Assembly (NCBI GenBank): GCA_902825985.1
Contig: CADEDC010000023.1
Coordinates: forward strand, 1-61,683
Direction of reading: 5' to 3'
DNA: 61,683 nt
From: an uncultured Acidobacteriota bacterium
GTDB lineage: Bacteria; Acidobacteriota; Vicinamibacteria; Vicinamibacterales; CAVVIG01
Program-made: the position numbers and the translations under genes
Shown: positions 43,443 through 51,372 of the stretch, piece by piece
Numbering within the stretch: position 1 is the stretch's first letter
Layout: each line of letters begins with the position of its first letter
Notes under the pieces: generated by a model
Seen by the model: the letters and a program-made list of their open reading frames with translations, nothing else
Told to the model about the DNA's origin: nothing
Database searches by the model: none

Positions 43443-43471
43443 CGCGGTGAGCGCGCCCGGCGCTCACCGCG
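43443..43471. terminator. 12-bp perfect hairpin after the NHL gene
   Basis: CGCGGTGAGCGC (43443-43454) and GCGCTCACCGCG (43460-43471) flank a five-base loop, 13 bases past the NHL stop, followed by TCATTCCCC. It is a strong stem without a long T-run. It also faces the converging 3D-domain gene. Confidence 0.65.
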
Positions 43472-43503
43472 TCATTCCCCACAGCCGATTCGACCGCCGC
43501 CCC

Positions 43504-43528
43504 GGCGGTGAGTGCCACGGTCACCGCC
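43504..43528. terminator. second hairpin with related arms, before the 3D-domain gene end
   Basis: GGCGGTGA (43504-43511) and TCACCGCC (43521-43528) enclose nine bases. The arms share the GCGGTGA/TCACCGC core of the hairpin 50 bases away. On the minus strand it lies downstream of the 3D-domain gene and could stop its transcript. Confidence 0.45.
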
Positions 43529-43581
43529 AACGTGGTGCTGGGTGCGTTCGGCCTGGCCGCCGCGCTGCCGTAGCGGGCTCG

Positions 43582-43968
43582 TCAGCGGACGACGGTGACG
43601 CGGACGGTCCGCCGACCGAAGGCGCGCGCCTCGCCGCAGTCGCGCATGTACAGGTCGATCCGGCGGCCGCGGATCAGGCCGCCCGTGTCGCCAACGATGT
43701 ACTCGCGGTTGTAGCGGCGGGCGAGGCCGTTGAGCCGGATGCGCGAACCCATCGGCAGCACATTGGGATCCGCAGCGACGGTCCGCTCGTTCGGCCGGGT
43801 GCCGGTCGCGGTGATCGTGCCGGTGCAATAGGCGGTGGCCGTGAACCTCGCCTCGCGCTCGAGCGGCGGCCGCCCGGCGTTCGGCGCGCCCGGTCGGACA
43901 CGCCCGGCGCACGCACCGGTGACGAGCACGGTGGCGACGATCATCGCGCGCCAGGCGAGCGGCTGCAC
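43582..43968 (-). CDS. 3D-domain (RlpA-like double-psi barrel) lipoprotein
   Basis: A 128-residue exported protein with a short hydrophobic segment and a lipobox-like LVTGAC near residue 20. The domain after about residue 45 has the three-aspartate pattern: RTVAADPNVLPMGSRIRL, EYIVGDTGGLIRGRRIDLYMRD and RTVRVTVV. The 3D domain occurs in cell-wall lytic enzymes and RlpA/Sps-type proteins that act on peptidoglycan. I chose the GTG at 43968 because it supplies an Arg before the hydrophobic stretch; an ATG at 43944 would remove it, and the frame is open to 44094. A GAGGGA lies about ten bases before the GTG. Confidence 0.72.
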   Translation of the reverse strand: MQPLAWRAMIVATVLVTGACAGRVRPGAPNAGRPPLEREARFTATAYCTGTITATGTRPNERTVAADPNVLPMGSRIRLNGLARRYNREYIVGDTGGLIRGRRIDLYMRDCGEARAFGRRTVRVTVVR

Positions 43969-44060
43969 GCGTACAGGGTCCCTCGAGTCCCGGGCAGGAG
44001 GCAAGCGCGTGGGCAAGCGCGGCCGTGCCGGCCGCTTTCCGGATCCGTCACGTCGGTCGC

Positions 44061-44066
44061 TATACT
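44061..44066 (+). promoter_or_regulatory. possible -10 element for the small exported protein
   Basis: TATACT lies only seven bases before the ATG at 44074, so a transcript from it would start at or next to the start codon, that is, leaderless. No good -35 is seen. Confidence 0.35.
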
Positions 44067-44073
44067 GCGAGGG

Positions 44074-44400
44074 ATGGTTCGTCGCCTCGCCCACCTGCTC
44101 GTCGCCGTCGTGCTGGCCCTCATGGGCGGTCTGTCCAGGCCCGCCGATGACGCCGTGCGTGGCAGCACGGGGCCGGAGCGCCGTGCGCGGGTGATGGTGC
44201 GCGGGGCCACCCCGTCATTGGCGGCGATCGCCCGGCTCAAGGACGCGGGTCCGCGCCGTCTGCCGGCGCTCCATGCCGCCGTCGCGCACCGGGCAGCGGC
44301 GCTCCCGATCGCCCCGGGCGTCCTGTCGCTCTCCGACGAATTGGCGCCGGCGCGACTGGCGTTGCCGGCCCTCCCGTCGCGCGCGCCGCCGCCCGCCTAG
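44074..44400 (+). CDS. small hypothetical exported protein
   Basis: A 108-residue protein with a signal-like N-terminus (MVRRLAHLLVAVVLALMGGLS) and an Ala/Pro/Arg-rich, low-complexity mature part. No motif or family is recognised. The same codons continue an upstream frame that has no support. Its reality rests on the signal peptide and the TATACT box, so confidence is modest. Confidence 0.45.
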   Translation: MVRRLAHLLVAVVLALMGGLSRPADDAVRGSTGPERRARVMVRGATPSLAAIARLKDAGPRRLPALHAAVAHRAAALPIAPGVLSLSDELAPARLALPALPSRAPPPA

Positions 44401-44494
44401 CCAGCCCGATCTCACCTCACGCCTGTTCGTCTTCACGCCTGGCCGTGCGCGTCGGGTACGAGGGGCGTTCGTACGCAGACGCGCCGGGTATTGC

Positions 44495-46234
44495 ATGCAC
44501 AGCTACGACCTCATCCTCACGCTCACCGGCGGCCTGTTCGGCGCCCTCGTGCTCGGTTACGTCACCCAGCGGATCGGCCTCTCGCCGATCGTCGGCTACC
44601 TGCTGGCCGGTACGCTCGTCGGTCCGCACACGCCGGGCTTCGTCGCTGATGCGGCGCTGGCGGAGCAGTTGGCGGAAATCGGCGTCATCCTGTTGATGTT
44701 CGGCGTCGGGCTCCAGTTCCACATCGAAGAGCTGCTGGCCGTGCGGCGCGTCGCCATCCCCGGCGCGATCGCCCAGAGCGCGGTGGCGACGCTGCTCGGT
44801 GCCGTCATCGCGCACGCGCTCGGCTGGAGCTGGTCGGCCGGACTCGTCTTCGGGATGGCGTTGGCGGTCGCCAGCACGGTGGTGCTCGTTCGCGTGCTCG
44901 CCGACAACAACGACCTGCACACGCAGGCCGGCCACATCGCGGTCGGCTGGCTCGTCGTCGAAGACCTGTTCACCGTCCTCGCGCTCGTACTGCTCCCCGC
45001 GCTCTTCGGTCCGGCGACTGCCGGCGGATCGGTGTACGGCGCCATCGGACTGGCGGCGGTGAAGGTGAGCGCGCTCGTCGCCTTCACCGCGCTGGTCGGC
45101 ACGCGGGTCATCCCGCGCGTCCTCGACTACGTCGCCGATACACGCTCGCGCGAGCTCTTCACGCTGACGGTGCTGGTGATAGCGCTCGGGATTGCCGTCG
45201 GGTCGGCGCAAATCTTCAGCGTCTCGATGGCGCTCGGCGCCTTCCTCGCCGGCATGGTCGTCGGACGGTCCGAGTACAGCCTGCGGGCGGCGTCCGACGC
45301 ACTGCCGATGCGCGACGCCTTCGCGGTGCTGTTCTTCGTCTCGGTCGGCATGCTGCTGGATCCCGGCTCGCTGATGGAGTCGCCCGGCCTCGTGGCGGCG
45401 GCGCTCGCGATCGTGCTGCTGGCGAAGCCGGCGGTCGCCCTGCTCATCGTCTGGATCATGCGGTATCCGTTCCGGGCGGCGCTGACGTGCGGGATCGCGC
45501 TGGCCCAGATCGGCGAGTTCTCGTTCATTCTCGCGTCGATGGGGCGCGAGCTCGGCGTGCTGACGGCCGAAGCCACCAACGTGCTCGTCGCCACCTCGAT
45601 TGCCTCGATCGTCATCAATCCGGTGGCCTACCGCGTGATCCGGCCGGTCGAGCGGTGGATCATGGCGCGGCCGCGGTGGCGGGCGATTCTCGACCGCGAC
45701 CCCGCGGCGGCGGGCCCGGTTGGCGTACCACGACCCGAGCGTCCCGGCGATCCCAGCCATCGCGCCATCGTCGTCGGCTTCGGACCGACCGGCCGGACGG
45801 TGGTCCGGCTGCTGCGCGAGAACGGCATCGCGCCAACCGTCATCGAGCTGACGATGGAAGCGGTCCGGACGCTGCGCGAGGACGGGGTCGACGCGATCTA
45901 CGGTGATGCGACGCGGCCGGAGACGCTGGAAGCGGCCGGCATCGCGCGCGCCGGGACGCTGATCCTCGGCTCCGCCGGCATGATGAACAGCGCCGACGTC
46001 ATCCGTACCGCCCGGCAGCAGAACCCGCGCATCCGGGTGCTGGCGCGCGCCGCGTACCTGCGCGACGTGCCGTCGCTGAAGCAGGCCGGCGCGACGAGCG
46101 TCTACTCGGGGGAAGGCGAGGTGGCGCTCGCATTCATCGAGGACATCCTCGATCACCTCGGGGCCACGGCCGAGCAGATCGATCGCGAACGGGCGCGGGC
46201 CCACACCGAGCTGGTGGCCGGGACGAAGGCCTGA
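44495..46234 (+). CDS. CPA2-family cation:proton antiporter with TrkA-N domain (KefB/YbaL-like)
   Basis: A 579-residue membrane protein. Residues about 5-390 form the Na+/H+ exchanger domain with 12-13 helices (LGYVTQRIGLSPIVGYLLAGTLVGPHTPGF, VASTVVLVRVLADNNDLHTQAGHIAVGWLVVEDLFTVL, ALGAFLAGMVVGRSEYS). After a linker, the cytoplasmic TrkA-N (RCK) domain begins HRAIVVGFGPTGRTVVRLLREN and holds DAIYGDATRPETLEAAGI. This is the YbaL/RosB branch, which lacks the glutathione-binding linker of KefB/C. It should export K+ or Na+ in exchange for protons. A universal stress protein gene follows by 22 bases. Confidence 0.92.
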   Translation: MHSYDLILTLTGGLFGALVLGYVTQRIGLSPIVGYLLAGTLVGPHTPGFVADAALAEQLAEIGVILLMFGVGLQFHIEELLAVRRVAIPGAIAQSAVATLLGAVIAHALGWSWSAGLVFGMALAVASTVVLVRVLADNNDLHTQAGHIAVGWLVVEDLFTVLALVLLPALFGPATAGGSVYGAIGLAAVKVSALVAFTALVGTRVIPRVLDYVADTRSRELFTLTVLVIALGIAVGSAQIFSVSMALGAFLAGMVVGRSEYSLRAASDALPMRDAFAVLFFVSVGMLLDPGSLMESPGLVAAALAIVLLAKPAVALLIVWIMRYPFRAALTCGIALAQIGEFSFILASMGRELGVLTAEATNVLVATSIASIVINPVAYRVIRPVERWIMARPRWRAILDRDPAAAGPVGVPRPERPGDPSHRAIVVGFGPTGRTVVRLLRENGIAPTVIELTMEAVRTLREDGVDAIYGDATRPETLEAAGIARAGTLILGSAGMMNSADVIRTARQQNPRIRVLARAAYLRDVPSLKQAGATSVYSGEGEVALAFIEDILDHLGATAEQIDRERARAHTELVAGTKA

Positions 46235-46256
46235 GCCGCGAACGGAGTCACGTGTC

Positions 46257-47168
46257 ATGGAGCGCTTCGAAACCATCGTCGCGGAGGTCGACGCCACGGC
46301 GTCCGACCTCGATGATCTCGCCGCCCACCCGGCGGTTGCCCACGCGGTGCGCTTCGCCGAGGGGTGCCGGGCGCGGCTGACGCTGGTCGACGTCGTGACC
46401 CGCGAGCCGTACGCACGCCGGCAGCGGTCGCTCGCTACCGAAGACGACGTCGTCCGTCATCACCGCGAACGGCTGGCGCGGCTTGCCGGCAGCGTGACGA
46501 CGGTGCCGGTCGAGCACACCGTGCTGGTCGGACGTCCGGCGACGATGCTGATGGAGACGGTCGAGCGATCGGCCCGGCCGCTGCTCCTCCGGGCGGGGCA
46601 TGAACCGGCCGTCGCCGACGACTACCCGTTCGGCGCCATCGGCCTGGAGCTGCTGCGCAAGTGCCCGTGCCCGGTGCTGCTGGTGCATCCCGACCGGCCG
46701 GATCCGCCGCGGCTCGTGGCCGCCGCGGTCAACGCCAGCACGCACGAGCCCTCGGAGCAGGCGCTGAACCGGCGCATCGTCGCGGTGACGCAGCTGACGG
46801 CGCGAATCGAACGGGCCGAGATGCTGTTGCTGCAGGCATGGGAGCCGTTCGCGGCGCGGGTCGTGCGCGGCCGAACGTCGGACGAATCCTATGCCGCCTA
46901 CATCGAGGAGCTGCGGCAGCGGTCCGAGAGCCAGCTGCAGGCGCTCGCGCGCACCGCATCGGGCGACACGTCCGAGCTGCAGATCGTGCTGCGCCGCGGC
47001 AAGGCGGAGGAGGTCATCGACGACTTCGTCCGCACGCGCGGCGTCGATCTCGTGGTCATGGGGACGGTCGCGCGGGCCGGTCTTGCCGGCCTGTTGCTGG
47101 GGAACACCGCCGAACGGGTGCTTCGCACGCTGACCTGTTCGGTGCTCGCGGTGAAGCCGGTGGCATGA
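46257..47168 (+). CDS. tandem universal stress protein (UspE-like)
   Basis: A 303-residue protein with two Usp domains. The first (about 1-145) has lost most of the ATP-binding loop. The second (about 150-303) keeps VVMGTVARAGLAGLLLGNTAERVLRTLTCSVLAVKP, which matches the G-2x-G-9x-G(S/T) nucleotide-binding pattern. Usp proteins accumulate under stress and often regulate neighbouring cation transporters. The gene follows the antiporter by 22 bases, so a regulatory pairing is plausible. It converges on the TPR gene with a 60-bp gap. Confidence 0.85.
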   Translation: MERFETIVAEVDATASDLDDLAAHPAVAHAVRFAEGCRARLTLVDVVTREPYARRQRSLATEDDVVRHHRERLARLAGSVTTVPVEHTVLVGRPATMLMETVERSARPLLLRAGHEPAVADDYPFGAIGLELLRKCPCPVLLVHPDRPDPPRLVAAAVNASTHEPSEQALNRRIVAVTQLTARIERAEMLLLQAWEPFAARVVRGRTSDESYAAYIEELRQRSESQLQALARTASGDTSELQIVLRRGKAEEVIDDFVRTRGVDLVVMGTVARAGLAGLLLGNTAERVLRTLTCSVLAVKPVA

Positions 47169-47228
47169 CGACCCGCGGCGGCCGGGACCGATGATGCGGG
47201 GACGAGCGGCGGCAGCGGACGCGGCCCG

Positions 47229-48959
47229 TCACCCCTTGTCGTTGCTCACCTTCGCGTCGCGGCGCGCCTTCGCGCGACAGTCCTCCAACTGGGCGAACCG
47301 CTTCCGGATCTCCTTGTCGGTGGCTTCGCCGATGCCGAGGCGGTCCCGCCCCTTGCGCCGCACGCCGCCACTGCTCTCGATGGCGGCTTCGAGCGCCCAG
47401 GCTTCGGCCAGGCAGCGGACGACCTTGATCCGCTTCCAGTTGGGCGGTGCCGGGCGATCGAGCACCTCGTCCAGGCTGAGCATCAGCCGGCCGATCGGCG
47501 CGGTCGCCTTGACCTCCCGCTCCACCTCGGCGAGCCGCCCGGACAGATAGTGGCTGAGGAACTCGTGCGTATTGAAGACGGCGCGCGCCGCATCGAGATG
47601 CTCGCCGGCGCCCGGCAGGTTGCCGGCGCGTGACTCCAGCTGTGCCAGGCACAGATGCGCCTGGACGTGAAGCTTCGGGATCCTGACCCGCGAGAGCCAC
47701 TCGACCGCCTGCGTCATGTGGTGTCGGGCCGCCTCGGAGTTGCCCACCGACATCTCGCAGGTGCCACACGCGAGGGCGGCTTCAATCGCTTCCGGCGTGT
47801 TCGGAATCGCTCTCGCCATCGTGGCGGCCGAGCGCGCCGACCCGGCCGCCTGCTCGACGTCGATGTAGCCGACGGCCTCCTGCCTGAACCAGCTTGACCA
47901 CACCAGTCCGTCGATGTGCTGGCGCCGCCACACCGGCATGATCGGCTCCGCCTGACAGTATCTGTCGCTCAGCTTCAGCGCATCGCGAATGCATCCGTCG
48001 GCCTTGCCGAACAGCTCGCTGGCCTCGGGGCTGATCGTCGCCGGCCCGTCGCGCCCATCGTCGGCGCGCACCTGCCGCAGTCCCATGTTCAGCTCGACCC
48101 GCGCCAGATCGATGAGCGTACGCGCGCGTTTGAGCTCGTGGTCCTCGTAGCTCGCGCTCGCTTCCTCGAGCGCCGCCTTCGCGTCGGCGTATCGTTCCGA
48201 TCCCTGCGATCGCAGCAGCCGGCCCAGGGCGTGGAGCGCATCGCCGAGGTGCAGCCTGGCGCCTTTGGTCTGCCGCAATACCCAGGCGGCCAGATAGAGC
48301 ACCGCGGTGGCTTCGGCGACGCGCCCCTGCCACCACAGCGCCGTGCCGCGGACACGCAGCATGCGGCCGGTCTGCCACTGCAGACCGGCGGACTGCGATC
48401 CCTTCAGCCCGGCGCGGTGCAACATCTCGAGCCCACGCATGCAGTGCAGGTTCGCCTGTTCGTGATCGCTCTTCCGCAGCTCGAAGCGCGCCAGGTAGAA
48501 CAGGCACTCCGCCGCTCCCGGCAGGTCGTGCCGCCGCTCCGCATGCGCCAGCACCTCGGTGGCGATGTCGATCGCCGGCTGCGGATCGGCCGCCATCGCG
48601 TATTCGCACTCCGCCAGCTGCAGCACCTGCCGCGGCGTCAGCGTTGCCAGCAGCTCGGTCCGTGACATCGCCGCCAGACGGGACAGCGCCGACCGGGCTT
48701 CGCCGACCTCGCCGAACGCGAGCCGGATCTCGCCAACGACCGACGCGCCGGTGAGCGCGAGTGGGTCGGTGACGGCCATCCGGGCGAGCGCACGCTCGAC
48801 CCCGCGGGCCGCTTGCAGTCGCGCGTGGGCGCCATCGAGATCGCCGCGGTTCAGGAGCACCAGGAGCCGGGCAATCGTCTGTTCGACGTCGCTCCGCCGA
48901 TGGCTGCGAACGGCAGGTGGGCGACGACCTCGCGTGCGGGCCTGGGTCCTCGGACTCAT
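47229..48959 (-). CDS. TPR-repeat protein with Fis-like C-terminal helix
   Basis: A 576-residue soluble protein. From about residue 25 to 490 it is an all-helical, Ala/Leu-rich array of TPR-like repeats (for example PGAAECLFYLARFELRKSDHEQANLHCMRGLEML and SYEDHELKRARTLIDLARVELNMG), a scaffold or ligand-sensing fold as in MalT-type regulators. The end (about 525-560, ALEAAIESSGGVRRKGRDRLGI with a following Arg/Lys helix) resembles a Fis-type helix-turn-helix but is divergent. No ATPase domain is seen. I chose the ATG at 48959, with GAGG four bases before it. The gene is divergent from the three-gene membrane/VWA cluster, separated by 201 bases that carry a repeated CGGATTT motif. Confidence 0.75.
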   Translation of the reverse strand: MSPRTQARTRGRRPPAVRSHRRSDVEQTIARLLVLLNRGDLDGAHARLQAARGVERALARMAVTDPLALTGASVVGEIRLAFGEVGEARSALSRLAAMSRTELLATLTPRQVLQLAECEYAMAADPQPAIDIATEVLAHAERRHDLPGAAECLFYLARFELRKSDHEQANLHCMRGLEMLHRAGLKGSQSAGLQWQTGRMLRVRGTALWWQGRVAEATAVLYLAAWVLRQTKGARLHLGDALHALGRLLRSQGSERYADAKAALEEASASYEDHELKRARTLIDLARVELNMGLRQVRADDGRDGPATISPEASELFGKADGCIRDALKLSDRYCQAEPIMPVWRRQHIDGLVWSSWFRQEAVGYIDVEQAAGSARSAATMARAIPNTPEAIEAALACGTCEMSVGNSEAARHHMTQAVEWLSRVRIPKLHVQAHLCLAQLESRAGNLPGAGEHLDAARAVFNTHEFLSHYLSGRLAEVEREVKATAPIGRLMLSLDEVLDRPAPPNWKRIKVVRCLAEAWALEAAIESSGGVRRKGRDRLGIGEATDKEIRKRFAQLEDCRAKARRDAKVSNDKG

Positions 48960-49028
48960 AGCGCCTCGTGTGCTGGAGCACGGTTGACGACCTCGCGACG
49001 TGCGAAGCGGCACGAGCCTACCTCACCC

Positions 49029-49095
49029 CGGATTTCCACGGGTGGCAAATCGTGGTGCCGCGGATTTCCGTGGCATCACGAAACCGCGCGGATTT
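49029..49095. promoter_or_regulatory. three spaced CGGATTT motifs in the divergent region
   Basis: CGGATTT starts at 49029, 49061 and 49089, spacings of 32 and 28 bp, about three helical turns. The middle copy extends to the inverted repeat CGGA-TT-TCCG. They lie between the TPR gene and the membrane/VWA cluster and could be binding sites for a shared regulator. Confidence 0.45.
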
Positions 49096-49160
49096 ACAGC
49101 CGATTTTTGCTGGCCTAGAGTCGGCCCGTCGAATCTCGACGCGACAGGGCGGAGGCAGAC

Positions 49161-49715
49161 ATGAGGACACACGGTACACAGCAGCAGGCGGCGGTGGCGA
49201 ACGATGCCCCCGCGACGCGTAGCCGGCGGATGTCCACCAGTCGATTGGCGCGCTGGGCCGCCATCGCCGGCATCATCGGCACGGTCATCGCCGCCGTGCA
49301 GCTGGCGGTGTCGTGGCCGGCGGTGCCGGACGTACCGGTCCCGCCAGTGCCGGGGCACCGGCCCGGCCTTGAAATCCTCGCTCCACACGACGGCACCGCC
49401 GTGGACAGGCCGCGCCTGTCTGTCGAGGCCTACACCGCGTACCCGGGTCTTCAGCACTTCCTTGCGGTTCGAACGGCGTCCGGTGCCTGGCGTCTGCAGC
49501 CGGAGCCGCTGGTCGCCGCCGCCAACGGCCGCCTTCGCGGCGACGCGACGTTGGGCAGTGCCGCCGTCGGCGCCGGCGAGACCTTCGACGTCATCCTGAT
49601 CGCCACCATCGATGGCATCCCCGATCTGCGGGACGGCCTGAGTTCCGTGCTGCATTCCGGATCGATTCGCGTCCAACGTGCTCGCCGCCGTGACGGCAGC
49701 CACCAGGAGGAGTGA
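49161..49715 (+). CDS. hypothetical single-pass membrane protein, first gene of the VWA cluster
   Basis: A 184-residue protein with one transmembrane helix at about 31-50 (AAIAGIIGTVIAAVQLAVSWPA). Behind it a Pro-rich stalk leads to a beta-rich extracytoplasmic domain (about 68-172) that begins LEILAPHDGTAVDRPRLSVEAY and continues AWRLQPEPLVAAANGRLRGD and AGETFDVILIATIDGIPDLRDGL. The domain resembles the N-terminal part of the next protein in strand order and in spaced motifs, so the two may be related by duplication. GGAGGCAGAC precedes the ATG. Its stop overlaps the next start codon by one base (TGATG). Confidence 0.72.
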   Translation: MRTHGTQQQAAVANDAPATRSRRMSTSRLARWAAIAGIIGTVIAAVQLAVSWPAVPDVPVPPVPGHRPGLEILAPHDGTAVDRPRLSVEAYTAYPGLQHFLAVRTASGAWRLQPEPLVAAANGRLRGDATLGSAAVGAGETFDVILIATIDGIPDLRDGLSSVLHSGSIRVQRARRRDGSHQEE

Positions 49716-51325
49716 TGACCCGCATCCCCCGGCAGTACCTGCGCATCCTCGTCGCGCTCGTCATCGTGACGGCGCCGGCGGTGTTCGCCAACACCACCTC
49801 GATCCAGTTGACGCGGCCCGGCGATCGCAGCGCCGTGCCGTGGCGGCCCTGCGTGGATGGCATCGTCTCGGATCCGGGAGCGACGGTGCATGTCATCGTG
49901 CACCCGATGCAGGAGTCGACGTACTGGGTGGCGCCGGCAGTGACGCGGCGTCCGTCGACCGCCGGCGCCGGATTCCGAACCCTGGTGTACATCGGCGACA
50001 ACACGCGCGTCCATCGCGGCCAGCGCTTCGAGATCATGGCCGTCGCCGATCCGCGCCGCCCGCTGCGCGAAGGCGACCAGCTGCCGGAGTGGCCGGAGGC
50101 CGCCGCCCGCTCGTCGGTCGTCGAAGTGGTGCGCGACGACTCGGCGTCGGGCGACTGTGACCAGGCGGCCGGACCTGCGCCGCGCTCGATGGCGGCCGTC
50201 GTCCAGCACGACGATCCCGACGCCGGTGGCAACCGGCGTGGCGACGGTGCCGCGCGGGCGGCACGGCCCTGGTGGTGGCTGCTGGCGATTGTCCCGATCG
50301 TCCTGCTCGTGCGCAGGGACCGGACCGAGGCCGCGATGGCGCAGGTGGCCGCGCTCGACCAGGCGCTCGAACGCGTGATGGCCGCGGTGTGGCGCCGCAT
50401 CGTGGCGGCGGTCGTCTCGTGCGCCGCCTGGGCGCGCGGCTGCGGCCGGCGCCTGCTTGGCGGCGCCTGGCAGGCGCGTGGGCTACGGGTCGCGCCCCGC
50501 CAGCTGCTGCACGCGCTGCTCCTCGCCGCGCTCCTCGTGCCGAGCGCCTGGCTGGCGTTCCTCGTCGACATCCGGACGATCGAGTCTGGCGTCGGCCTGG
50601 TCCTCGCGCCCGTCGCGATGGCGGATGGCGGCGCGGATGGACTCTTCGCTGAACCGGTGCCGGAGTCCGAAGCGATGGCTGCCGACGACGACGGTATCGT
50701 CGGATGGTCGATCGTCTGGCAGCCCGTCCAGCAGGCGCTGCAGCGTCAGTTCGGGGCCATCGCGATCGGTCTTGCCGCCCTGCAGGGCGGCTTCGGCGTC
50801 GTGCTGCTGCTCGGCATGACGCGCGGCGATGCGGTGCGGTTGCGGCTGCGGCCGCTGCTGAGCGATCGCCCGGTCAGCGCCGCCTGCTTCCTGGCTCTCG
50901 ACCTGACGTTGGCGGCCATGGCGGCAGTGCGCGGCTACGAGTTCTCGCCCAGCGGCGCACCCGGCATGATCGCCACGACGGTCGCCCTGGCGATGGCGCT
51001 GGTGGCACCGTGGCTGCTGGCGCTCATCGTCCACGTGCTGCTCGATCTCACGAGCGAATGCAGCGGATGGATCGCTCACCTTTTCGGGTTGCTGCTGGCT
51101 GTGCTGCTCACCGCCGGCGCCTGGGTCGTGGCCGCTGTCGCCGTCCTTGCCATGGCAACCGTTCCCGCCCTGGTCTTTGGCGCGGCACGGGTCGCGTGCG
51201 CGGCGGTGACCGTCGCGCTGTGGTTCATCGACGGACTGCGCGACGTCTGCATCGATCTGTGGCGCCTATTCCGTCTGGCGCTGTCTCCCGTCGGCAGCCG
51301 CCGCGGGCGCGCCGCATTCGAGTAG
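49715..51325 (+). CDS. hypothetical multi-pass membrane protein with shared extracytoplasmic domain
   Basis: A 536-residue protein. A signal peptide or first helix (about 8-26) is followed by an extracytoplasmic domain (about 28-145: SIQLTRPGDRSAVPWRPCVDG, TYWVAPAVTRRPSTAGAGFRTLVYIGDN, GQRFEIMAVADPRRPLREGDQLP). A single helix (PWWWLLAIVPIVLLV, about 186-200), an Arg/Ala-rich amphipathic region, and six or seven more helices (about 265-505) follow. No transporter signature is seen. The extracytoplasmic domain parallels that of the preceding protein. The ATG follows AGGAGGAGTG, a strong ribosome-binding site, and overlaps the previous stop. A GTG at 49712 is the alternative. Confidence 0.72.
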   Translation: MTRIPRQYLRILVALVIVTAPAVFANTTSIQLTRPGDRSAVPWRPCVDGIVSDPGATVHVIVHPMQESTYWVAPAVTRRPSTAGAGFRTLVYIGDNTRVHRGQRFEIMAVADPRRPLREGDQLPEWPEAAARSSVVEVVRDDSASGDCDQAAGPAPRSMAAVVQHDDPDAGGNRRGDGAARAARPWWWLLAIVPIVLLVRRDRTEAAMAQVAALDQALERVMAAVWRRIVAAVVSCAAWARGCGRRLLGGAWQARGLRVAPRQLLHALLLAALLVPSAWLAFLVDIRTIESGVGLVLAPVAMADGGADGLFAEPVPESEAMAADDDGIVGWSIVWQPVQQALQRQFGAIAIGLAALQGGFGVVLLLGMTRGDAVRLRLRPLLSDRPVSAACFLALDLTLAAMAAVRGYEFSPSGAPGMIATTVALAMALVAPWLLALIVHVLLDLTSECSGWIAHLFGLLLAVLLTAGAWVVAAVAVLAMATVPALVFGAARVACAAVTVALWFIDGLRDVCIDLWRLFRLALSPVGSRRGRAAFE

Positions 51326-51372
51326 CTCGATCGGCCTGGAGAACGAAGCACGTGACGAAGGGGAGGTCGGTG

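Noticed and set aside
43234..44400. Long plus-strand frame joining the NHL gene tail to the small exported protein
   Set aside because: It runs antisense through the 3D-domain gene and through two hairpins; only the final part from 44074 with a signal peptide is kept.
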